Position numbers and translations under genes: made by a program
Part shown: one piece after another, positions 41,481 to 52,799 of the stretch
Layout: each line of letters begins with the position of its first letter
Position numbering within the stretch: the stretch's first letter is position 1
DNA from: Ichthyophis bannanicus
Lineage: Eukaryota; Chordata; Amphibia; Gymnophiona; Ichthyophiidae
Direction of reading: 5' to 3'
NCBI GenBank assembly: GCA_033557465.1
Contig: CM066033.1
Span: 387,631,289-387,695,288 of the forward strand
Length of the DNA stretch: 64,000 nucleotides
Notes under the pieces: generated by a model
Seen by the model: only the letters and a program-made list of their open reading frames with translations
What the model was told of the DNA's origin: nothing
Databases searched by the model: none

Positions 41481-42419
41481 CGATTAGGCAATGATTTACA
41501 TAAAGCAGGAGAATCAATGGGATACAATATACATTTGGGTGGGGCACACAGATTTCAAGCTGGCCCAGTGCAGGAACTCCAGCACTAGTCTCAGGGTCTC
41601 ACATCTCCCAAGACCAGTGAAGAGTTCTTGCAGCAAGAACTCTTGCACTGGTCTCAAGACTTGAGACTGGTACCGGACTTTCTATACCCTACAGCTCAAG
41701 CTCAAGAGAGCCAAGCAGTACACAGACCAGGAAGCTCCCATTCTGCAGCGGCTACAGGGCAAGGAGATCACAGGCACCTGATTGACATGACAACTAGAAA
41801 TTGCTCTCTGCTGCCCAGGATTGTTGAGCCCTGCATTAAGTCATCTACAATCCAGAGATGAACTAGGATCAAATAAAAAAAAATAATACATTTTATGTTG
41901 GGCCTTTCAACAGACAGAAGATCATATAGAATAATCAAGCATGGATTGGCACAACAGCTAATTGTGGAGAAATCCAAGTTCAATATGTTTATTAAGCTTG
42001 ATATTCCGCACCTTAATATGTGCAGCAGGGTTGTGTACAAATTTAAAATCAATTTGCAATTCAAATATTCCACTCCCCAATACATCCAGAACTGCAGCTA
42101 CTGCATAGGTACTGTTCACAGCCCCTGTATAGGGGGGAATTTTAGCCTTTGTTTAACTGCAAACCTTGGTGGCTATATTTAAAGCCCATGATTGCACGTT
42201 TTCACAAGGAGTTCTGATGCACTGCAAGGAGTGGGCTAACTTAAGTTGGGCGTAGCATAAGAGAAAAATTCCCAGATAGCTGTGAACAAAGACTCACAGC
42301 ACCAGACACCTGCTCTAGTTCTGACTCAACTGAAGTAAAAAAATAAAATAAAAATTGTAAACAGTAAAATGCTGGGACACAAATAAACTAACCAATTTCT
42401 CCACTAAGCCTAGCAATTA

Positions 42420-42700
42420 GGACAGCAGGCTGGGAACAAGAAAAAAAAAACAGGGTCTAAATTCTGCTTTCCCTATTGATGCTCCTTGTAACCTTTGGCA
42501 ACTCACTTCACTCTCTATTGCCTCAGGTACCGACATAGCGGAGTAGTCACTAAGTGTGGTACATTACTTCAGTGAAATTTACTGCATGAGTCATTAACCA
42601 GTGGTAACAGTACCACAGGTTAGTTTATATTTATTAATCTATACCATCCTTCACCAAAAGGCACCAAAGCGGTTTACAATTCAATGATACACAAAGTTAA
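42420..42700. repeat. SINE body fragment and L2-like tail
   Basis: 42480-42535 (plus) resembles the SINE body (GATGCTCCTTGTAACC, then TTTGGCAACTCACTTCAC). 42622-42700 (minus) is an L2-like tail (AAAGCGGTTTACAATTC on the plus strand, next to TATATTTATTAATC). Both are partial and old. Confidence 0.6.
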
Positions 42701-43339
42701 GAATATAAAACGTCAGAGCAGAAAGTAAAACTAGAGCCAACTGTAATGAAAGAAAATACAACCACCACCACAGTAAGCTGCAGTAATTTACTGCTGTAAA
42801 TTTGCTATGGGCGTCACCAACTTACTCTTGCGGTAAATTTGCATTGCTGCAGCCAAGATCATCATGCACTCCTGACCACAGAAACAAAGACAATAGGCCC
42901 AAAGTCTGGCCTGTTATTTTTGAAAGATGCCAAGGTCAAAGCATATACCAACCCCCCCAGCTATCTATGGGTATTTCCTCGATGTCTAGCAGATGGGATG
43001 GGGCAATCATGAGTTGCCCCTGCCCCTCCGGAGGATCCCTAGCAGCAGTGTTTCAGGGATGGAGAGAGAACTCTTTCTTGTTTGAGGGTAAGGACTGCAA
43101 CTGCTGCTGGCCCCTTTAAGAGCACTGGTCACACATAAGTGGCCTGATGCTCCCAAGTTGGAAATATAATGCCTGTTCAAAGCTGTTTTTTTTTATTTTC
43201 CAGGAACACAGCTTGTGAAGTTACACACACGCTGCATTATTTGATTTGCAAAAAAAACTGAGATGCTTTGCATCTTATTCTGCTGGCACTGTGCTGCCAA
43301 AAAGTGTTAGCGCTATTCCTTTAATGCAGTTTGCCATCT

Positions 43340-43600
43340 ACCCCTCTTATTTATTTATTTGGGTGTTCTTTATACCGCCTTATCAATTAATCAAAGCAGT
43401 TTACAAAGAACACCACCACTCTACAAATACTATGTAACAAAATCAACTTAGGTAAGTAAACTTACAGGTAACCATTTAAAGTATAAGAAACATAGGAGAT
43501 CTAAATGAGGTACATTGCCAAGTTTAAATTACAATGTAAACCGCTTTGACTGAAATGATAAAGTAGTATAAGAAAACCTGTTAAATAAAATAAATGAATG
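43340..43600. repeat. Two L2-like 3' tails
   Basis: 43345-43420 is a minus-strand tail (TTATTTATTTATTTGGGTG, then TATACCGCC and AGCAGTTTACAAAG). 43525-43600 is a plus-strand tail (GTAAACCGCTTTGACTG, then ATAAAATAAATGAATGG). Confidence 0.65.
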
Positions 43601-43799
43601 GTAACATTTACATGAGAAGCACCGATACATTTACATTAACTGAAAATTAATAAATTATGGATGAACTGAACAAGTTGAGGGAAGGATGATATAGTCCAGA
43701 GGTGGTGGTAATATTCTGGTTGCATGATGGTAAATTACTAGAAGAACTTTTGTGGTGACCCGAGTTGCAGATTTAAATTGGGTAGATATCTGTCCCATC

Positions 43800-45130
43800 T
43801 CTTCCCATGGCTTTCAATATCATTGATATACTGATGACTCTCAAAATCTGTCTGTCTATCTACACCTTAAATTTCTCCTTCTCTCCAAGCTCCTACCTCT
43901 GCCTGCTTATCAGACATTGCTGCCTGGGATGTCTCACCGCCATCTGAAACGGAATATAACCGAAACCGAACTTATCATCTTTCCCCCTAAACCCTCTCCC
44001 CCCTTCCTCCTTTCTCTATCACTGTTGAAAATACTCTTCTTCCTGTTACATCTGCCCGCAACCTTGGGGTCATCTTTGACTCCTCCCTTCCCTTCTCCTC
44101 ACATCACAAGGGATGGTTAAAGAGTTCTGTGTGCATCCTCTCCTCTGTCCGTTATTCGGGATTGTGTGTATTAGAGAGCTTAGAAGTATGTTGGGGATAA
44201 GTTATGCAGCAGTTTGAATGTGACCATTAGGGATTTATATTTAATTCACAAAAAGACCCTTCCTTCAACCCACCCAAGAAATTCATCCTCAAGCATACAG
44301 AAATTGCAATAAAAAAACATAGTCAAATAACTCAGCATAACCCTTGATAAGAACCTCAACATGCTTGCCCACATCAAGAAGACTGCAAAAATTGCATACC
44401 TGAAGCTCAAATCACCCCAACACTTATGACCCATACTATAACGACTACAGAACAGTCTTTCAGTCCATCATCACCTTGACTATGGCAATATACGAGGACT
44501 CACAAAACAAACATTATACCCGCTTCAATTAGTGCAAAACACTGCTGCAAGACTCTTAACAGGAACATCAAGATGACAGCATATCACACAGACGCTCAAG
44601 AGCCTTCACTGGTTACCAGTCACACAAAGGTCAAAATTCAAAGTCGCAACCACCATCTACAAAATCTCTCACAACTCTTCAGCTCCCTGCCTTGAAGATC
44701 TAATCACAAGAACACCTTCAACAAGACCCAGAAGATTAGTGAACAAGAATCTGCTAGTCATACTGCCTCTCAAGATCAGAAGCTCTCAGCAAACAAATAA
44801 CAGAACCTTCACCCTTTTTGCCCCAACAATCTGGAACGCACTACCAGAGCCCATCAGATCCGCACAGTCTATATAAAAAGATATGAAGAAATTCTTAAAA
44901 ACACATCTATTCACTGAACACTTCGGACCAAATGATATCACATAGTTACATATACCATGCCTCATTCACACACTGCTGAAATCTGTACACTCCCAAGTTG
45001 TTAAATCCAAGTTTGTATCCCCATGAGTTCTATGTAATTTCAACTCCTATGAGTTTGTTATTGTTGCTCTATGTAAACTGCCGTGGTATAAAGGCAATAT
45101 TTTTTTTAAAAAACTGTTAAATAAATAAAA
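43800..45130 (+). mobile_element. L2-D LINE fragments
   Basis: 43800-44110 is a decayed piece of L2 RT. It covers the region after the catalytic box and the thumb (MSHRHLKRNITETELIIF, then NLGVIFDSS in a shifted frame). 44270-44940 is the RT C-terminus in broken frames (QNTAARLLTGTS, SLHWLPVTQRSKFKV, TFTLFAPTIWNALPEPIR). A tail follows at 45070-45130 (GTAAACTGCCGTGGTATAAA and AAATAAATAAA). The two parts may be one copy or two. The gap at 44110-44260 is unassigned. Confidence 0.75.
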
Positions 45131-45229
45131 TTCATAAATTCTGCTTACTATAGGGAATCAGTGCAACTGATGTAATATAGATGTGATGTGCTCGGATTTT
45201 GGTACTTTCAGTAACTCTGGTAACCCGGA

Positions 45230-45960
45230 AGCCCTCCTCGCCTCCTTTCCCAGAATTAGCACCCCCCAATCATGCTCCCCCCCCCCCAACAAATTCACCA
45301 ACAACTGTATTTTTGGTACAAACTTTCGCAGCTTTATTTACAACCTGTAAAACCGACCCAACACGGGCCTGAATATAACAATTGAACATAACCCAGCCCC
45401 GCACCCCTTTACCGGAGGATGCCCCCCCACCCGCCATCTTAGTAGCAAGGCGGAGCATCCTCCTCCCCCCCAAACCCCGCCGCCTGCCTCGCCATCCTAG
45501 TAGCAAAGGCCGGCTCCCACCCCCCCGCTACCGGGCCGAGACCCCCAACCAGGCTGTCTCGCCCCACCCCGAGGAGCACTTCGCCCCCCACGGCGCCTAA
45601 ACCAGGTCAAGCCCGCGCCGCTCCTGCGAGCGCGGGCGCTGTACCCCCCCCCCACCCGCGGCCACAGCCCCCCCAACCGCCGACAGGGGCGGGCGGGCGG
45701 GAACGCGACCGCTTCCCGAGGAGCCACGGACAGAAGGAGACGGCCACGCGGCTCCTCGCAGACACTGCACCGCCCCCCACCTTCCCGACGGGCCAATGAA
45801 ATCGCTCCGACGGCGTGACGGAGCGATTTCAAATGCCGCGCACTGCCTACTCACTCCCGACCCCCCCTTCCCCCACCACGTGCTGGAGGCCGAGGCCGGG
45901 CCCGGGCCCAGGTTACTGACGGCTGCGGGACCTGGCCCGCGGCCTCGAGCATAATTATAC
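45230..45960. promoter_or_regulatory. CpG island
   Basis: A GC-rich stretch dense in CpG, including CCAAT boxes, GGGGCGGGC-type Sp1 sites and a 12-bp palindrome. It is unlike its AT-rich surroundings and unlike the elements nearby. Such islands usually mark vertebrate promoters. No transcript or coding exon can be tied to it. An L2 fragment abuts it on the right. The long ORFs across it are a consequence of composition. Confidence 0.55.
45798..45830. promoter_or_regulatory. Palindrome in CpG island
   Basis: GAAATCGCTCCG (45798-45809) and CGGAGCGATTTC (45819-45830) are exact inverses around ACGGCGTGA, just after a GGCCAATG box. It could be a protein-binding site or the remnant of a repeat. 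Confidence 0.5.
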
Positions 45961-45979
45961 ATGTGGCATTGTGTTGTGC

Positions 45980-46690
45980 CATTTGAAGTTGATTCATCCC
46001 CCCCATCCATTTTTTACTTCTAAAGATGACTTGACTTTTATTTTGGCTGGGGGGATGAAGTCCTTATCCTTGGTAACAAATAGTGCTTCTGTCTTTCTAA
46101 AGTTTATCCTAAAGTTGTGTGAAATGAGCCATTGTGACGCTTCATTGAAACATGTTGTTATTTGCCGAAGAATAAGTTTTATTGTACTGTATGGAAGATA
46201 TAACATTATGTTGTCTGCATAGATGTGGTAGTTTACCTTGTGGTTTTGGAATATGTTACAGATCGGTTGAAGGTAAATGTTAAATAATAATACTGAAAGG
46301 GGTGAGTCTTATGGTATTCCTTGAAGTTGACTGTATGAATTTGATGTTGCGGGACCTACTTCTACTGTTGGGTGCAATCAGATAAGTAAGATTTAAACCA
46401 TAGTAGGGTAGTTTCATCAATTCCAATCTGTTGGAGCCTTGCTATTAGGATATTGTGATTAATGGAGTCAAATGTGGATGCTATATCCAAGAATATTAGT
46501 ATGAAGGCTTGTTTGGATCTTTCTATTCCTTTTATGAGCCTGTGAAGTAAGGATATGAGGAGTGTTTCCACACCATGGTACAGTCTAAAACCGTGTTGAT
46601 GTGGGTCAAGTGGTGCATGCTTATCAATGTGTTCCTGTAGTTGGTTTTGAACATAAGCCCTTGTGGGTGAAGAAAACCCGTGGGCAGAGA
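45980..46690 (-). mobile_element. L2-E LINE fragment
   Basis: A minus-strand L2 RT piece. 46571-46362 encodes LIFLDIASTFDSINHNIL (motif A) and LLWFKSYLSDCTQ. 46206-45994 encodes WLISHNFRINFRKTEALF, the block after the catalytic box. The catalytic box should lie near 46220-46260 but is not readable. No tail is seen, so it is truncated at both ends. Confidence 0.8.
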
Positions 46691-48149
46691 AATACTTGCT
46701 GTACCTGAATTTAACTTGTTTTGGGTTCAGGTTTGTAAACTCAAGTAGCTAAATCTAAAAAGCCAGATTAAAAAATGTCACAAAATGACAAATTAGGCAT
46801 ACTGGATGGACAACTGGTCATCAACCATTTTTGGTAAATCAGCATATAAATTCCCACATTGAAACCAACACTAGCTCTCCCTCATGGTCTGCCCAGGAGC
46901 ACTAGAAAAGAGCAGAGTGAGTCAGAGAGTTTGAGTTCCAGCACTGCCCTCCAAAGCTGCAAAAATGATCCTCCACCCTCAACTGCTTCAGTGGCCACTG
47001 CTGACTTAACATCCGAGGTCTGGACTTGCAATCCACCTCCTTCCATTTTGCTTTATGGCTGAGTTGACCACTACAGTACAGACTGGATATGGAGCTACTC
47101 CAAGCCATGAAGCCAAGCCCCCGAAGTAGTAAGCGGAGCGCAGCACTTTCCAACACCTCCCCGTTGGCCCCACCCTTCACCTAAACTGGGGGAAAGGGAA
47201 ATTACTTCATTGGAGGCAGCTAACAGGGATTCATCTGGCATGTGGCTACAGCATCTATGGCAAGAATAGCTTGTTTACTTGGTTCTGGAGTGCAGCATGA
47301 TGAAGATAGCAGGCAGGCAGTGAAGCAGTGCAATCAGTGTGTACACTGTGGTCAGGCACCAAATTCTGAAGTATCAACTACCTGGGCTAAACAAGAGCTT
47401 GTTTTAGGGCCATATACTATCTGAGGGTTACGCCTCCTTTCCCCACAGTTCTGCAGTCCTGTCTATGGGTGCCTACATCTGAAATCTCACCTTGTTGGGC
47501 AGATCATCATTTACAACTTCCACAGAGATGTCAATCTTTGTTGAATTCAAGCACCAGCACCTCCAGAGGCTAAGCAACCTGAAGATAATCTTTGAAAGAT
47601 ATAGTGGTGGAGACAGGGAGGTTGGGGGGGGGGGGGGAGTACAAATGAAAAGATGGAGCTGGTCCTGATTGAGGATGGGGAAGGGAGAAAGAAGGAGTTG
47701 CTGAATGTGCACGAGGGTGGGCAGGGAGGGAGGATGAAGAAGGGACTACTGGTTGGGCATGAGGGCTGGAATAAATAAATGACTGCAAGCTGGGCCTAAG
47801 GGCTGCAGGGGAAAAAAAAAGAAGGAACTGCAAGATGAACTTGAGGGGAAGGGAGGGGGAAAAGGAGACGTCCAAGGGTGGGAGGAGAGAGAAGGGGAAT
47901 GCTGGGGTTGGGGGGGGGGGGGGAGGCAGCACAGAACTGGAGGTTTACCTGGGGCGCTAGATACTCTAGCTGTGCACTCTATAAATATGATCAGGTCACT
48001 ATTTACTCGCCCCACCAGATGATTAATGAATACATTAAATGCCAGTTCCAGCACAGACCCGCCAGAGAGCATGCCACAGTTCACCTCTCCTCATTGGAAA
48101 CAAAAAAAAACACACATTTAGTCCTACTCTGTTTCCTACCCTTTAACCA
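46691..48149. other. Unassigned region with purine-rich tracts
   Basis: I see no supported gene. 47600-47935 is purine-rich on the plus strand, with G-runs at 47625-47638 and 47910-47923 that could form quadruplexes. Frames over this part are low complexity. Confidence 0.4.
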
Positions 48150-48310
48150 GTTACAATAGTTACAAGTTTATTTACCTTGTTCATTGTAAAAAACCAATGC
48201 TGTTTGTACCATTGTGTTTATATTTGTTCATATGTAAACCGCACTGATTTAAGAGCGCGGTATATAAGAAAAATAAATAAATAAATAAAATAAATAAAAT
48301 AAACAATACA
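48150..48310 (+). repeat. L2-like tail or SINE 3' part
   Basis: GTAAACCGCACTGATTTAAG, then GCGCGGTATATAAG and an AAATAAATAAAT repeat: the same tail type as the other L2 and SINE copies. Confidence 0.7.
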
Positions 48311-48409
48311 AAATAGGCCACCACCTCCTATTCTATTAATCTTTAATTTTCTAAAGAAGTTTCTCATAAGTAGCCTTGTCAAATGCTTTCTGAACATCCG
48401 GATACCCCC

Positions 48410-48577
48410 AGGATCTCCAACTCCAGTCCTGGAGGGTGTAAGCCAGTCGGATTTTCAGGATGTCCCTAATGAATATGCATGAGATACATTTGAATACTAT
48501 CTTATGCATATTCGTTAGGGATATCCTGAAAACCTGATTGATTCGTGGCCCTCCAGGACTAGAGATGGAGATCCCTG
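48410..48577. mobile_element. Foldback MITE
   Basis: The two halves are inverses along most of 168 bp: CAGGATCTCCAACTCCAGTC at the left, and the complement of CAGGGATCTCCATCTCTAG at the right. TTTCAGGATGTCCCTAATG and TTAGGGATATCCTGAAAA face each other around TGCATGAGATACATTTGA. I found no clear TSD. Confidence 0.8.
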
Positions 48578-48779
48578 CGGGGGAATGACTATCCTTTTCC
48601 ACATACTATTAATATGACATCAACATCTCTCAACAACCAAGAAGAGCAGAACAAATCACCGAAGTTCTTTCCCTCCCTTCAGAAAATGGAAGAAGTGCAA
48701 TAAATGCAAAGAAACGAATCGCATGCAGCCCTGGCAGAGTTGCGCAACATCAGAAGAGAAGTCATTCCTGTAACATTTA

Positions 48780-49330
48780 CGCCCCCAGTAAAGCACACCA
48801 CTAGCAGTCTCTACGAAGTACAAATATCCCCCTGCGAGCGGGGCGGGACATTACTTCGCTCCCACGGCCTCTGCCCCAGGGAGGAAATCAGAGAGGTGCG
48901 AGGGGAGTAGAGCACGGGGACCGACAGAAAGAGACAACTGGAGTTAGCCCCAGTCTATGCCCGCGCTCCCCGGTCTCCCTGAAGCAAAACCTTCAGGGAC
49001 GGCGCAGTCCGTACCTAGTCGTAGAGCTGGCGGCCAGCACTAACTACCGCTGCCATCCTCGCCTGCAGCACGGAAACATTAGACATAGGAAGCGGGCTCG
49101 AGCAGCGTCCACACCGTGGCGCAGTTACCATGCGACGAGCGCTACCCCGCCTTCCTCGTTACGGAAGTGACGTTGCAACAGATGCGGAAGCGATTCGTGT
49201 AGAAAGCGCTGGTTTGGTGGTGGAGTGTGGCTTTTTTTCTCTCCTGCAGTCCTAAGAGGACAAAATTGTAGTAAACGAAGCTTTTGGCCGTTCGTTTTTC
49301 CGAAATACGGCTGGGTGGGATGGAGAACCG
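48780..49330. promoter_or_regulatory. CpG-rich promoter-like region
   Basis: A CpG-rich segment contains an adjacent ETS-like and CRE-like pair (CGGAAGTGACGTT, 49162-49174). On the minus strand near 49057 a short leader reads GCGAGGATGGCAGCGG, followed by 13 codons and a TAG directly before GTACGG. This could be part of a noncoding first exon. The features fit a host housekeeping-type, perhaps bidirectional, promoter. No downstream coding exon is visible before the repeats. Confidence 0.45.
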
Positions 49331-49392
49331 TGTCTTGCGATGACTGATTGTATATTTTCGTGTGATTGCCGAGTTAGTCCACTTTAATGGTA

Positions 49393-50316
49393 GTTAAATA
49401 AAAAGAAAAACTGAAAGGGAAGGTGATACCTCTTTATTAGACTAACCTAATACATTTTAGGGCTAGCTTTCAAAGGTTATGAGCAACAGATCATAATACC
49501 GTACTATATACAGTACAAGGGGTCGGGCTGAGTGTTGTGACGAGCCCGCTGCATACCATGGAGGCGGGCCTGTCCGCCCCCTCCCCTTCTTCTCGGGGGG
49601 TGGGGGCTGGTATCTCGTCGGGCGTCCCATGTCGACTGTCCTATGTGCCCGGGTGAAATCTCAGACCCTTATCCTCCTTTTGGATCATGCTTCTTGTGTG
49701 TATATATCTATCTATCTATCTATATGTGTATGGATTATGTTGATCTGGAAATAAAGCTGAGGCCATATTTTACCCATAAATGTGAGTAAAGTGATCATTT
49801 GGCCAAGTAATGGGGCAAATGGACTATTTTCGGGAGGAGGGCGGACATATGTCCTTCTTGCCTTTGTTAATGGGTGAATCACAAAAGCATTCGATTGGTG
49901 TCAGCACTTCTGAGGACCAGAACACAGCATCAATTATCTTATGGTGAGAGTCCTAAGAGGAAGATTCAAATCAGTCCAAGAACCTAAAATCTGAAATTAA
50001 GATAAGACACTTTCATTCTGACCAGACAAGGCTTAATAAAGATATGGGCTTTGTGTCACATTGTAAACTATAAATATTTACAGCATGGACACCCTGTGAT
50101 CCCTCATCCATCTCTCCCAGTTATCTCCCCCTACCCTCTTCCCCTATCAATGGAATACTTTTATAATTTACTTACTGTATATATTATGGTATTGTCATCT
50201 ATTGCTCATATTATCCTGACCTGATGAAGGTTTAACCTTCAAAAACTAGTCTAATTAAGTTAGTCCAATAAAAAGGTATTCCTTTATTTTCCTTTTTGGG
50301 TTTTATTTTTATTTAA
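49393..50316. mobile_element. Long inverted-repeat element
   Basis: Arms of about 90 bp face each other. The left starts GTTAAATAAAAAG at 49393 and holds GATACCTCTTTATTAGACTA. The right ends TTTTATTTAAC at 50316 and holds TAGTCCAATAAAAAGGTATT. The 740 bp between them contain a TATC microsatellite (49706-49724) and no gene. It may be a non-autonomous DNA transposon; no superfamily assigned. Confidence 0.65.
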
Positions 50317-50375
50317 CTCTATTTTGTAGGAGAGACATGTAGATGGTGAGGTGCATCATCCTGGAACTCCCCTCC

Positions 50376-51412
50376 TGTAGGGTATAGTAGTAGCACAAAA
50401 ATAAGTTAGACTCTCTGTTGTCTAGGGGAATATGGCTACTATCCCAGCCCAAAGTTCTGTGAGTTATTCTGGCAATGAGCCACGAAAGAATTCTGGTCTG
50501 CAGATATATATATTAGACTTTATTATAGGCAACCAAATAGAAAAATATACATACACATATATAGCTAATTAGAAACATGAGGTAAAAAGTTGTTATGGTA
50601 CAGATGTACACTTGGACAACGTAATAAATCAGATTAGTAACAAGACGTCACTGATTCGCTCTGCACTGAGGAAAAGCAAGAAATATATTGCTAACCCCTT
50701 TGCCTATCCAGGAGAGGAGAGATAAGCCAGTACCTTAGCTCCGTCGGCACTCAGAAGCAGCTTCTAGCTAGTGCGGGCTCTAGCCTTGTCAGGCGAGCCG
50801 CAGTAAGTCCGAACCGGAGGTATCTGTGAAAGTCTTATCTCAGACCTGTGGAGGACGGCCTAGCCCACACGTAGGGGCCATCTGGCGGAAGGCTCAGGGC
50901 GCAGGAATCAGGTACGCAGTGCACAGCAGCAGGACCGGTGCAGAAGTCTGTATGTCCAGGTGGGAAAAAGCCCCAACTCTCTCTTACTCTCCAACTTACA
51001 ACTACAACTTCCAGTGCAGAATGCAGAATTCTGTGTGAGAATCCTCTGTCATAGGTCCGATGATTTGTTGGCAGCAGGAAGTCTGAGGTGTTCTCAGCGA
51101 ATCAGGAGGTCGATGATGAGCAGCTTCTTGCAAACAAAGGAGCCATGGTAAAAAGTCAGGCAGAAGCAACAGTATGTAACTTCTGGCCATGTACAAGTGT
51201 CCAAGGCCAGCCACGGACAATAGCCTCTGTATGCATGCTTAGAAACGCTGATCCAGCAGTTGCTTGAAGGACAGGCTTATAGCCAAACGTCAGAGCAAAA
51301 GTGTAGTGAAGAATCCATCTTGGCTGTGCAGTTTGGTTCATTTTGGTTCAGGCCTGAGTTGCTGAGCAGGCCGGAGATTTGCATGTAGAATTGCAGGGGT
51401 ACCAGCCCTACA
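50376..51412 (-). repeat. ERV 3' LTR
   Basis: A 1037-bp LTR starting TGTAGGGTATAG and ending CCAGCCCTACA on the plus strand. It pairs with 57523-58551. One difference is an ACAACT-type duplication at 50999-51010. Confidence 0.9.
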
Positions 51413-51427
51413 TCTCCCCTCCCCCCT
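51413..51427 (-). promoter_or_regulatory. ERV polypurine tract
   Basis: The minus strand reads AAGGGGGGAGGGGAGA directly before the 3' LTR, the expected place and composition for the plus-strand primer. Confidence 0.8.
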
Positions 51428-51889
51428 TGTAAGATGGAGGATGCTACAAGGGAGTACACTCCATCGTACAAAGCCTAACTAGCAGTACTACCGTGCAGGT
51501 CAGAACCAAATGACAAATGATTGACTAATGCAGGAGAAGTGGATAATACTTCAAGCACAATATGCATGAAAGCAAAACTGCATGAGGAATAATACAGTGA
51601 ATACACTCAAGCAAGAAAAGAAGTCAAAAGAAAATGACATTGATACAGTCAAGTCAAATCAATCAAAATAATGCAGGTGAACTTCAAACTCAAGAGTATA
51701 TATATAGTATCCAAACCAAAAATGCATATCAGTAATGCAATATAAGGTGTTAGTGTAACACCAAGGTGAATACTCAAAAGTAATGAGAAGCCATGTGTAA
51801 CAGTGTTAGTAAAATGAACACATGCTAGCTAGGAAAAAACAACAACTCAATGAAGAGTAATGGATAACTTTCAAAGAAAATGGTGACAC

Positions 51890-52778
51890 TTATTGAAAAG
51901 TGTGACGTTCCAGCAAATCCTGCAGACGCATGGCAGGCAGCAGAGGTGCAGGATGCATAGAGCGACGAAGAGCACAAATCTGTCTCTGTTGATACAAAGA
52001 GATAAGAAACTGGAGCACCAACAGAAAGAAAAGACCAGGCACAATGACATGTGACATAAAATCAGTTTGTAAAATGTCCACATCTCGTGAATCAAAGTTA
52101 TAATCAGCAATGGCAAGGTTGGCCTGGTCAATGGACAGTTCAACTGTGTGAGAGTCCTTATAGTCCAAAAGATAGGTCAAGGCTGCAGTGAAGTCAATCT
52201 CATGACCTCGAAACACATCCAAAATCTGGAGCTCTGTCGAAACAGGGTCAGCATCAACATAAAACAAGGAAACTCCACCAACATTAACAATGGAGTTCTT
52301 GGGAACATCAATCAAGCAAACATTGCAGGGTAGAGGAACTCTATTATGAATGTCATGTTTATTCATGGTGACCAAGAGTTCACCCAGAGAAAAGTCATCG
52401 TACTTGGTCATGGTAACTTTACATTGTTTTTTCACATTTGCAGCAGACAACTCACAAAGAGCTGTAGAAGTGTCCTTCAGGAAAGGTTTACCAGGACATA
52501 ACCAATGAATGTCTTAAGAGCGTTGGCACATGCCAAGATTAGGCACCACGTATATTAGTGATGCGTGCAACAGACGACTCAAAATGCTTCTGTAAAACAT
52601 GTCGGGGATCTAGGGACACAAAAACTTTCTGTGTGACAGTCTGGGACTGTGTAATCAGGAAACCAGGCGCATACTGTAGCACGACACCAGAAAGTGGGCC
52701 AGGCTCGATCAATCTGGCAACCTCGGATCCCGCTAACATCAAAATCAGGAACAGGACCCTCAAAGTTCGGGACTCCAT
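51890..52778 (-). pseudogene. ERV envelope, internally deleted
   Basis: Two envelope pieces. Frame 52778-52539 starts with a hydrophobic signal peptide (LRVLFLILMLAGSEVA) and has 79 residues. Frame 52450-51890 has 186 residues and, near residues 133-151, a membrane span (IVPGLFFLLVLQFLISLY) followed by a short basic cytoplasmic tail. This resembles the end of a transmembrane subunit. The middle, including any cleavage site and fusion peptide, is not visible, and the pieces are out of frame. The 5' end follows integrase by about 20 bp. It cannot make a working envelope. Confidence 0.65.
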
Positions 52779-52799
52779 CTGTAAAAGAAAACAAACAGG

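Noticed and set aside
45497..46010. ORFs of 111-137 residues on the minus strand of the CpG island
   Set aside because: Low-complexity Arg/Gly/Pro text caused by GC content, without a family motif or splice context.
47570..48084. Pro/Ser-rich minus-strand ORFs
   Set aside because: They translate a purine-rich simple tract and have no domain.
49010..49065. Minus-strand coding first exon beginning MAAVVSAGRQLYD
   Set aside because: A TAG stop follows at codon 14, right before the candidate splice donor, so coding cannot be claimed.
50826..51471. Small ORFs within the ERV LTR, repeated at 57971-58480
   Set aside because: They are duplicated because the LTR is duplicated. No motif or start context supports translation.
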